Below are positions 1-6,338 of a stretch of DNA of 10,863 nucleotides, one piece after another (the stretch's first letter is position 1; each line of letters opens with the position of its first letter). This stretch comes from Desulfovibrionaceae bacterium (GTDB lineage: Bacteria; Desulfobacterota; Desulfovibrionia; Desulfovibrionales; Desulfovibrionaceae): contig JAUNSE010000037.1 of assembly GCA_030539415.1 (NCBI GenBank), forward strand, positions 1 to 10,863, written 5' to 3'. The position numbers and the translations under genes were made by a program. A model generated the notes under the pieces. That model did no database searches. It was not told the DNA's origin and worked only from the letters and a program-made list of their open reading frames with translations.

Positions 1-1252
1 TGTGCCCGTCCCCGTCCAGGGCGCCCAGATCGGCCAGCATGTGCCTGGCTGCCTGATAGGTTCCGGCCGGAGGCTGGGTGACAAAGGGCAGATCCTGCGG
101 CTCCTCGCCCCACCGGGCCAGATCCAGGGCCAGGGGGCCGAGGTCGGCCTCCAGAATTTCCGGGCGCGCGTGGGGCTGCATGCCCTGCTCGCGCTCGCGC
201 GGCCACAGGCGCACGCACAGGCCGGGCTCGAGACGCCCGGCGCGGCCGCGGCGCTGATCCGCCGAGGACAGGGGCACGGCCTGGGTGACCAGACGCTGGG
301 CGCCGCGCCGCGGATCGTAGTGCGGCCGGCGCTGCAGGCCGCTGTCCACGACCATGCGCACTCCTTCGATGGTGAGCGAGGTCTCGGCCACGTCCGTGGC
401 CAGCACCACCTTGCGCCTGCCGACCGGGCAGACGGCCAGCGCCGCCTGCTGCTCGCGCGCGGAGAGACGTCCGTAGAGCGGATACAGGTCGCAGTCGCGG
501 GGAAGCCGGCCCTCCAGCTCCTGCATGGTGCGAGCAATCTCCCCCTGTCCGGGCAGAAAGGCCAGCAGGCTGCCTCGCTCTTCGGCCAGCAGGGCCGTGA
601 TGACAAGGGCCATGTGCTTCGGCAGCGCGCGCAGAAGGTCGGCCGGGGTCTTCGCGCCCGGCGCGGGCAGCCAGCGCGTCTCGACCGGAAAGCCCGGCGC
701 TTCGGAGCGGATGACCGGCGCGTCGGGGAGCAGGGCCCCGAGGGCCGCGCTGTCCAGGGTGGCCGAAAGGATGCCCGCATGCAGGTCGGGGCGCAGCAGC
801 TCCTGGGTGCGCAGGGTCAGGGCAAGCCCCGTGTCCGAGGCCAGGTGCCGCTCGTGGAATTCGTCGAAGAGCACGCAGGAGACGCCCTCGAGGGCGGGGT
901 CCTCGCTCAGCATGCGGGTGAGAACGCCCTCGGTGACCACCAGCAGACGGGTCGCGGCGGACTGGCGGCTCTCGCGGCGCATGGCCAGACCCACCAGACC
1001 TCCCAGGGGAGTGCCTGTGAGATCGGCCAGATGGCCGGCCAGCATGCGGGCGGCCACGCGCCGCGGCTCGAGCAGGAGAATGCGTCCGGGCAGCCGCTCC
1101 AGAGCCCAGAGCGGCACGCGCGTGCTCTTGCCGGTGCCGGGCGGCGCCTCGAGCAGAAAGGAGGGGCTGTTCGTCAGAGCGTTTTCAACAGGTCCGCGCC
1201 AGGCGTCCAGAGGCAGGGGCGGCAGCGGAGGAAGGTGATGGACTTGGGACAT
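1..1252 (-). CDS. hrpB: ATP-dependent helicase HrpB, N-terminal part (runs off the left edge)
   Basis: DEAH/RHA-type superfamily 2 helicase; HrpB is a presumed RNA helicase of poorly defined role, full length about 800-850 residues. The first 417 residues are visible. Reading from the ATG at 1252: Walker A PPGTGKST (37-44), motif II DEFH followed by ER (130-135), motif III SATLD (163-167), FLPGQGEI (232-239), motif V ATDVAETSLTIEGV (285-298) and the arginine-finger motif QRRGRAGR followed by LEPG (333-344). DEFH instead of DEAH, together with VVTEGVLTRML just before it, is typical of HrpB rather than HrpA. All motifs lie in one uninterrupted frame, so both helicase lobes are intact. The C-terminal HrpB domain lies outside the window. 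No clear Shine-Dalgarno precedes the ATG, but the start fits the usual short N-terminus before motif I. It is divergent from the sigma-54 activator, 263 bases away. Confidence 0.95.
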   Translation of the reverse strand, partial: MSQVHHLPPLPPLPLDAWRGPVENALTNSPSFLLEAPPGTGKSTRVPLWALERLPGRILLLEPRRVAARMLAGHLADLTGTPLGGLVGLAMRRESRQSAATRLLVVTEGVLTRMLSEDPALEGVSCVLFDEFHERHLASDTGLALTLRTQELLRPDLHAGILSATLDSAALGALLPDAPVIRSEAPGFPVETRWLPAPGAKTPADLLRALPKHMALVITALLAEERGSLLAFLPGQGEIARTMQELEGRLPRDCDLYPLYGRLSAREQQAALAVCPVGRRKVVLATDVAETSLTIEGVRMVVDSGLQRRPHYDPRRGAQRLVTQAVPLSSADQRRGRAGRLEPGLCVRLWPREREQGMQPHARPEILEADLGPLALDLARWGEEPQDLPFVTQPPAGTYQAARHMLADLGALDGDGH

Positions 1253-1515
1253 GGATGAGCGGTCCGCGGGAAGAAAGACTGTTTTTTGCGAGGCCCGGCT
1301 CGGCTGGCGCGGGCGGAATGGGGGCCGCGAGGCGGCCCGGTTCTTTCTACGGGCTCGCCGCGGGCGTGTCCAGCCGTCGGCAAAGGCCCTTCCCGGCGCT
1401 GTCAGGGGCAAAAGGTGTCTGGTATTTTTCAAGCAATACAGGTAGAACCTTTCTGCAGGGCCGCGTCTGTCAGAAAACGGACGGCCCCTGCGCGTTGCGA
1501 GGAGGCAAGGGCGGC
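1253..1515. other. Intergenic region between divergent hrpB and the sigma-54 activator
   Basis: These 263 bases must hold the promoters of both divergent genes. The activator's frame stays open upstream as far as 1255, but the extra 87 codons encode an Arg/Gly/Pro-rich stretch with no recognisable domain, so I treat them as non-coding. A short AT-richer patch at about 1409-1447 is the likeliest place for a promoter facing the activator. I see no strong terminator or RNA gene here. Confidence 0.6.
1419..1435 (+). promoter_or_regulatory. Weak sigma-54-like promoter candidate upstream of the activator
   Basis: The segment has GG at 1421-1422 and GC at 1433-1434, exactly ten bases apart, as required for -24/-12 elements. 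The flanking CTGG and GCA also fit. The inner bases do not match the TGGCACG and TTGC consensus, so chance is a real possibility. If real, it would suggest that the activator is itself sigma-54 dependent. It lies about 80 bases before the chosen GTG start. Confidence 0.18.
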
Positions 1516-2559
<1,044 letters not shown>

Positions 2560-2573
2560 CAGAGGAGCTGACA

Positions 2574-3347
2574 ATGCGTACCGTCAAGACAGTGCATTGC
2601 GGACTGTTTCTGATTCTGGGCCTGGCCCTGCTTGTCTCCGGCTGCGTGGCCGGCCAGCAGCGGGGCATGGCCGGAAGCATCTATGTATCGACCTCCAGGC
2701 CGGCTCTGGCCGTTTCGGCTCCGGCACTCGCCCTGAAGACGGCCGGCCGCGGCACGGGCACCCTGTACAAGCCCAACATGGGCGGCGGCGTGAACGTCAC
2801 CGTGCGCACGGCCGTCTACGCCTCGGCCCCGAACGCGCCCATGGCCCTTGTCACCCACGCCGAGCTGCCTTCCGAGAACTGGATCTGGACCACCATCTAT
2901 CCGCGGGTGGGCGGCATCAACCTCCGTCCCGAAGTGATCGGAGGCCAGGGCTTCACGGCCTTCACCTATCTCGTGCCCTGCCGCAACGATCCCTTCGGCG
3001 GTCTTGCCGGCGAGACGCCGGAAGAGGGGCAGCAGGCGTACTGGCTGGCCCGCTACTTCGCGGCCCGGGTCAACTTCAATCAGGACAAGATCATTCTCGA
3101 GTACCGCGAGCCCGCGCCCGCGGGACTGGTCTCGCTCGAGACCATCCCCTACGGCATGACCGAGGATCTGGCCGCCTTCGAGGAGCGCGCCCGCAAGGCC
3201 TTTGAGACGACCGATCCCGAGGCGCTGCGCGACCAGGTGCGGGACGGCTATCCCGACGGCGTGCGCTGGCACTACATGAGCGACCTCTATCTCGGCGACG
3301 TGCTTCTGCGCGAGCCCATCGAGCGCAGCGCTCCCCGCCGCTTCTAG
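2574..3347 (+). CDS. Putative lipoprotein of unknown function
   Basis: The protein has 257 residues. The N-terminus is a bacterial lipoprotein signal: a basic start (MRTVK), a hydrophobic core (about residues 10-21) and the lipobox LVSGC with the acylated cysteine at 24. Valine and alanine follow the cysteine, so nothing at +2 marks inner-membrane retention. The mature part has a Gly/Thr-rich region (GTGTLYKPNMGGGVNVTVRTAVY), a tryptophan-rich segment (ENWIWTTIYPRVGG) and a charged helical C-terminal third. I recognise no enzyme motif. It recalls lipoproteins seen in Desulfovibrio genomes (possibly DUF4851), but I am not sure of that assignment. Start: AGAGGAG at 2561-2567, six bases before the ATG. 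It follows the activator by 14 bases with no terminator, so it is probably in the same operon. Its stop overlaps the stop of the convergent 81-residue gene. Confidence 0.82.
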   Translation: MRTVKTVHCGLFLILGLALLVSGCVAGQQRGMAGSIYVSTSRPALAVSAPALALKTAGRGTGTLYKPNMGGGVNVTVRTAVYASAPNAPMALVTHAELPSENWIWTTIYPRVGGINLRPEVIGGQGFTAFTYLVPCRNDPFGGLAGETPEEGQQAYWLARYFAARVNFNQDKIILEYREPAPAGLVSLETIPYGMTEDLAAFEERARKAFETTDPEALRDQVRDGYPDGVRWHYMSDLYLGDVLLREPIERSAPRRF

Positions 3348-3589
3348 TCGCCTTCCTCTTTCCGCCCTTCCGGCGCGGCGCTGCCCGCGCCGGGCAGCAG
3401 GGCCCCGAGACCGCCGCGGAAGATGAGTTTCGTGGCGGTCTCGTCGGCCAGATCGGCCACGTCCATGAACTTTTCGAGCAGGTTCAGCAGATAGTGGCGG
3501 TCGTGCTCGCAGCCGTCCTTGAAGTCGTTTTCCATCTCGCCCGACTGCATGTAGCGGGCGAACTCGTCCAAATCCTTTTCAGTCAGCAT
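3344..3589 (-). CDS. Small conserved-looking hypothetical protein, 81 residues
   Basis: I do not recognise a family. The first 50 residues are charged and look alpha-helical (MLTEKDLDEFARYMQ, then an acidic stretch and DRHYLLNLLEKFMDVADLADE). The tail is Gly/Ala/Pro-rich and ends EGRKEEGD. There is no signal peptide or membrane segment, so it is probably cytoplasmic. Support for a real gene: GGGAGGA precedes the ATG at a good distance (minus strand, about 3594-3600), and the composition is that of a soluble helical protein rather than an Arg/Pro/Ser-rich shadow frame. It also fills the gap between its neighbours exactly. Its TAG lies within a CTAG shared with the lipoprotein stop. It diverges from glucokinase across 38 bases. 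I could not identify a convincing promoter. Confidence 0.72.
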   Translation of the reverse strand: MLTEKDLDEFARYMQSGEMENDFKDGCEHDRHYLLNLLEKFMDVADLADETATKLIFRGGLGALLPGAGSAAPEGRKEEGD

Positions 3590-3627
3590 GGCGTCCTCCC
3601 GGAGGCCGTGTCCCCATCGGAGGGGTG
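3590..3627. promoter_or_regulatory. 38-base divergent gap holding ribosome-binding sites for both flanking genes
   Basis: The gap between the ATG of the small gene and the ATG of glk carries a minus-strand GGGAGGA for the small gene and a plus-strand GGAGGGG (3619-3625) for glk. It is too short for two complete sigma-70 promoters, so the promoter of each gene must lie at least partly inside the coding region of the other. I see no clear -10/-35 pair here. Confidence 0.5.
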
Positions 3628-4614
3628 ATGGCAGAAGTATCCCGGCTCCTGGCTTTTGACATAGGCGGCACCAACTGCCGCATGGCCCTCTTCACGTTTG
3701 AGGAGGGCGGGCGTCTCGCAATGCATGAGGTGCACAGCGTTCCCACAAGAAAGGTTCATACGGCAGAGGAACTGCATTATGCGGCACGCTTCCGCCTTGG
3801 GCAAGAGGCGGTCGACTCCTGCACTGCCGTGGCGGCGGCCGTGGCCGGACCGGTGGTGGAGGGCAGGGCGTGCCTTTCCAATGCCGACCTGACGCTGGAT
3901 CAGGCGGATGTGGCGCGCTGTTTCGGCGCTCCGGCGGAGCTTCTCAACGACTTCATGGCCGTCTGCCATGCCGTGGACAGTCCGGCCGGCGCCGAAGCCG
4001 AGCATCTCTGGGGAGAGGCGGAAGGCGCGGGTGTCAGGGCCGTGCTCGGCGCGGGCACGGGCTTCGGCTGCGCGGCTCTGGTCCGCAGCGGCGGGACGGA
4101 ACTCTTCATGCCCTCCGAGGGCGGCCACATGGCCTTTGCCTTCATGGACGAGGAGGAGCGCGCCTTCGAGCCCTTTCTGCTGAAACGCCAGAAAGTGAAC
4201 TGGGCCTCGACTGACGATGTGGTCACCGGCCGCGGCCTCAAGAGCCTGGCCGCACACGTGACCGGCATGGAGTACAACGGCCGCGAATGCGGCGCGATGT
4301 TCCTGCGCGACGGCGTGGACGGCCCGGACAACAAGGTGGGGCGCATGTTCGCCCGCTTCTATGCCAGGGCGGCCCGCAACTGGGTCCTGGCCACTCTGTG
4401 CTCCGGCGGCCTCTGGATTGGCGGCGGCATAGGCATCAAGAACCGCGCCCTGCTGCGTTCGCGGACCTTCAGGGAGGAGTTTGTGCAGGGCGTGCACGCG
4501 GCCTTCCTGGAGCGCGTGCCCGTGTATCTTTTCAATGACGACAGCTACGGCCTCTGGGGCGCCGGCATGGCCGCCCTGAAACTGGTCCGCGGGATGGGCG
4601 CGCAGCGCGCCTGA
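3628..4614 (+). CDS. glk: Glucokinase (bacterial Glk family)
   Basis: Phosphorylates glucose with ATP to glucose-6-phosphate in the cytoplasm. It has 328 residues, close to the 321 of E. coli Glk. Seen: phosphate-binding loop LLAFDIGGTNCR (7-18), LLNDFMAV with the catalytic-base aspartate at 108 (counterpart of E. coli Asp100), the second phosphate loop LGAGTGFG (140-147), the sugar-binding EGGH (164-167), GGIGIKNRAL, and a C-terminal FLERVPVYLFNDDSYGLWGAG typical of Glk. The residue matching E. coli Glu187 appears to be Asp196 (ASTDDVVTG where E. coli has SAERVLSG). This is a conservative change that could alter sugar preference. Start: a GTG at 3625 immediately precedes the ATG at 3628. The ATG is preferred because the GGAGG at 3619-3623 would leave only one base before the GTG. 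The sequence lacks the ROK-family zinc motif. It is transcribed convergently with the DUF4198-like gene. Confidence 0.88.
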   Translation: MAEVSRLLAFDIGGTNCRMALFTFEEGGRLAMHEVHSVPTRKVHTAEELHYAARFRLGQEAVDSCTAVAAAVAGPVVEGRACLSNADLTLDQADVARCFGAPAELLNDFMAVCHAVDSPAGAEAEHLWGEAEGAGVRAVLGAGTGFGCAALVRSGGTELFMPSEGGHMAFAFMDEEERAFEPFLLKRQKVNWASTDDVVTGRGLKSLAAHVTGMEYNGRECGAMFLRDGVDGPDNKVGRMFARFYARAARNWVLATLCSGGLWIGGGIGIKNRALLRSRTFREEFVQGVHAAFLERVPVYLFNDDSYGLWGAGMAALKLVRGMGAQRA

Positions 4615-4621
4615 ACCACCG

Positions 4622-4674
4622 TTCTGCCGAAGCTCTTTTCCCCTCCGGGCAGGGCGTTGCGGCAGACGGCAGAA
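4622..4674. repeat. Inverted repeat between convergent glk and the DUF4198-like gene
   Basis: TTCTGCCG (4622-4629) and CGGCAGAA (4667-4674) are perfect 8-base complements. A tandem copy, CGGCAGA (4660-4666), could pair with the left arm instead. The long loop and the lack of a T-run on either side make this a poor intrinsic terminator. It is nevertheless the only pairing element in the 66-base convergent gap and may help end transcription from both sides. Confidence 0.35.
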
Positions 4675-4680
4675 AGGAGT

Positions 4681-5790
4681 CTAGCGGGCCTCGTCCACGT
4701 AGAGCCAGAGCAGGGTGCTGACCAGCAGCGGAGAGGGCTGGCCGTCGGGCCCTTTTAGGGGAGCGCCGGAGCGCGTGGCAAGGCAGCACCACCAGCCGGG
4801 CTTGTTGAGCACGGCAGAGAACGAGCCGGAGGCATCCGTGCGCAGGGCGATGGACTCGTTCCAGGGGGTGGGGACCTGCGTCTTTTCCACGTTGATGCGG
4901 CAGACCCTGACCGAGATGTCGGCGGCGGGCTTGCCCTGGGCCAGCACGTGCCCCGTGAACAGGGCCGGCGCCATGAGGCCGAAGGGACGCACGTCGGCGA
5001 CGATTTCGAACTGCAGGTTCAGCGGCAGATGCCAGCCCCAGTCCTCGCCGCAGACGGGCACCATGACCTTCACAAGATGCTGGGCGTAGCCGGCCTGCGA
5101 AGGCTCCCACCAGGGCTGGGTCTCGATGCTGAACTGGTAGAGGCCCGGGCGGTTCAGGCCCACGTTGGCGCCCCAGGCCTTCTGGTCCAGGTAGCGGATT
5201 TCCTCGATGTCGCCCAGCCTGTCCTCGCGGGCGGCGGGCTCGTCGGGATTGGCCTGATTCCTGTCAAAGCGGTAGATGCTGAAGAGCCTGGGCGGGTCCA
5301 TGCTGATGCCGCGGTAGCGGAAGGGCTCCATGCCGCCCATGAGCAGATCCACTTCCTCTCTGATGACCTGCGGGGCCACACTGGCCAGTATGCTCGCGTT
5401 GACCTGATCGGTGAGTTCGCCGAGCGAGGGCGCGCTCGGGGCGGGAGCCGGCTCCTTCGTGCTGTCCGCGGCGGGAGCGGCGCCCTTCTTCTTCGGGGCC
5501 TTGTCCGCCGATTTGGCGGCGGGCTTCGCCCCGTCCTTCTTCTCGCCGTCACTCTTCTGGGCGCCCTTGCGGGCGCTGTCCGCCTGTGTCTGGGCGTTTT
5601 TGTCCGACACGGGGAGCAGCGGCTCCTCTATGCTGGGCTTGCTGGGAATCAGCAGGGTGACGCGTTCGGCGCGTCCGGCAGAGGGCGATGAAAAGACCAG
5701 GGCAAGGCACAGGCCGAGGACGGCCGGCAGGAGACGGCGTCCTGTGCGTCCGGCAGAATGACGGGCAGACTGAGAAAGGGCGGTATGCAT
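4681..5790 (-). CDS. Secreted DUF4198-like protein with a Lys/Ala/Pro-rich insert
   Basis: The protein has 369 residues. A signal peptide is clear: an Arg-rich start, a hydrophobic core (about 19-35) and likely cleavage after AGRA (41), so it is periplasmic. Mature sequence opens with ERVTLLIPSKPS. A low-complexity Lys/Ala/Pro/Asp segment follows (about 63-121), then a beta-rich domain. That domain carries PGLYQFSIETQPWWEP (215-230), HLVKVMV, VRPFGL (267-272), an FTGHVLAQGKP strand-turn and a final LNKPGWWCCL. This order matches the DUF4198 family as I recall it, part of which is associated with nickel/cobalt uptake systems as a periplasmic accessory (NikK-like). No transporter gene lies beside it here, so a metal role is an inference. 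GAGG precedes the ATG by eight bases. A sigma-70 promoter candidate lies at 5830-5858. The gene diverges from tunR, whose product may regulate it. Confidence 0.8.
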   Translation of the reverse strand: MHTALSQSARHSAGRTGRRLLPAVLGLCLALVFSSPSAGRAERVTLLIPSKPSIEEPLLPVSDKNAQTQADSARKGAQKSDGEKKDGAKPAAKSADKAPKKKGAAPAADSTKEPAPAPSAPSLGELTDQVNASILASVAPQVIREEVDLLMGGMEPFRYRGISMDPPRLFSIYRFDRNQANPDEPAAREDRLGDIEEIRYLDQKAWGANVGLNRPGLYQFSIETQPWWEPSQAGYAQHLVKVMVPVCGEDWGWHLPLNLQFEIVADVRPFGLMAPALFTGHVLAQGKPAADISVRVCRINVEKTQVPTPWNESIALRTDASGSFSAVLNKPGWWCCLATRSGAPLKGPDGQPSPLLVSTLLWLYVDEAR

Positions 5791-5829
5791 GGGAAGGGCC
5801 TCAGATGGCGTAAAGCGGAGGATCTGCAG

Positions 5830-5858
5830 AATCTAGCAGAAACCTCCAGTACTGTCAT
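5830..5858 (-). promoter_or_regulatory. Candidate sigma-70 promoter for the DUF4198-like gene
   Basis: Read on the minus strand, ATGACA (5858-5853, five of six matches to TTGACA), a 17-base spacer and TAGATT (5835-5830, four of six matches to TATAAT). Transcription would start near 5823 and give a leader of roughly 30 bases before the ATG at 5790, including its ribosome-binding site. Confidence 0.5.
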
Positions 5859-5860
5859 GC

Positions 5861-5882
5861 CCATGCATGTATGTGATCATGG
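5861..5882. promoter_or_regulatory. Possible operator: CCATG...CATGG inverted repeat
   Basis: CCATG (5861-5865) and CATGG (5878-5882) are complementary arms around 12 bases. They lie two bases upstream of the -35 box of the DUF4198-like gene's promoter, a classical activator position. ATGCAT also occurs twice nearby (5863-5868 and 5894-5899), 31 bases apart, about three helical turns. Binding by TunR is an inference; I cannot compare it with the published TunR motif here. Confidence 0.3.
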
Positions 5883-6176
5883 AAGCAAAAAATATGCATC
5901 TTTAAAACCGTCCAGGGAAAATCGTGACAGCTGTTGATGCAGGAAAGAGTAATGACTGATTGAATTGAAAACTTGGCTATAAAAACAGTGCGAAAATACA
6001 GTGTCTGGACGATTGCGCGAGAAGAAATTCAGGCATGTTTTATCCGGCTGTTATTTCGTCCTGCGGAGAAAACAGGCGGATTGCAGGCAGGGAGCCTCGA
6101 GTATGCGTCAGCCGGAAAATTGCGTTCCCGTCCCGTGAGACACAAGAGAGCCGTCGTGCCGCGGACGGTCGGGCGG

Positions 6177-6216
6177 CCCCCCCCACGGGCAGGCGGCGGG
6201 GCAGCGCGGGGAGGGG
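6177..6216 (+). repeat. C8 tract and clustered G-runs upstream of tunR
   Basis: Eight consecutive C residues at 6177-6184 are followed by four G-runs at 6187-6189, 6198-6201, 6208-6211 and 6213-6216. The G-runs could form a G-quadruplex with loops of 8, 6 and 1 bases, and the C-tract could pair with them as a hairpin. The segment lies about 50 bases upstream of the tunR -10 box. A functional role is unproven. Confidence 0.35.
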
Positions 6217-6240
6217 ACTGCTGTTCAGGGTTTTCCGATC

Positions 6241-6269
6241 TTCTCTTTTCCCGTAATCCGGAGTATACT
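6241..6269 (+). promoter_or_regulatory. Candidate promoter for tunR
   Basis: A good -10 hexamer, TATACT, lies at 6264-6269 (five of six matches). The -35 position with a 17-base spacer (6241-6246, TTCTCT) is weak, which would suit an activated or low-level promoter. Transcription would begin near 6276, leaving a leader of about 63 bases. Confidence 0.45.
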
Positions 6270-6290
6270 GACGAACGCTGATGCAAGTCA

Positions 6291-6317
6291 TTCCCGGTCC
6301 GGAACCGCTTCCCGGAA
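6291..6317. promoter_or_regulatory. Paired TTCC/GGAA palindromes in the tunR leader
   Basis: TTCC-N6-GGAA at 6291-6304 and TTCCCGGAA at 6309-6317 are two dyads within 27 bases, between the tunR -10 box and its start codon. The sequence TTCCCGG is directly repeated. The location would suit an autoregulatory binding site or a small leader structure. No function is demonstrated. Confidence 0.3.
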
Positions 6318-6338
6318 ACATTCTGTCTGGAAACCCTC

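Larger units (their letters stand above)
5791..6338. other. 548-base divergent regulatory region between the DUF4198-like gene and tunR
   Basis: This is the only large gap in the window. About 5815-6110 is clearly richer in A and T than the surroundings, while about 6150-6220 is extremely G/C-rich. Promoter candidates for both flanking genes and several palindromes lie here and are listed separately. Small open frames cross the region, but they have poor starts and Arg/Pro/Gly-rich translations, so I do not call a gene. A further weak promoter-like pair (TTGGCT at 5973-5978, AATACA at 5995-6000, 16-base spacer) could drive an unannotated RNA or a long tunR leader. Confidence 0.6.

Noticed and set aside
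2..1258. A 418-codon open frame on the plus strand across the left end
   Set aside because: It is antisense to hrpB, which has all helicase motifs in order. The plus-strand translation is Gln/Gly/Arg/His-rich with no domain.
3583..4497. A 304-codon open frame on the minus strand opposite glk
   Set aside because: Glucokinase motifs lie on the plus strand; the reverse frame is Ala/His/Gly-rich without domain signals and would overlap the small gene's ribosome-binding site.
4948..5691. A 247-codon open frame on the plus strand opposite the DUF4198-like gene
   Set aside because: The minus-strand frame has a signal peptide and family motifs; the plus frame is a GC-driven shadow.
6151..6168. CCGTC/GACGG hairpin as a terminator
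   Set aside because: The stem is only five bases, has an eight-base loop and no T-run, and lies in extremely GC-rich sequence where such pairings are common.
5973..6281. A 102-codon frame in the large intergenic region
   Set aside because: It needs a TTG start without a ribosome-binding site, and its second half is Arg/Pro/Gly-rich from the G/C tract. No domain is visible.
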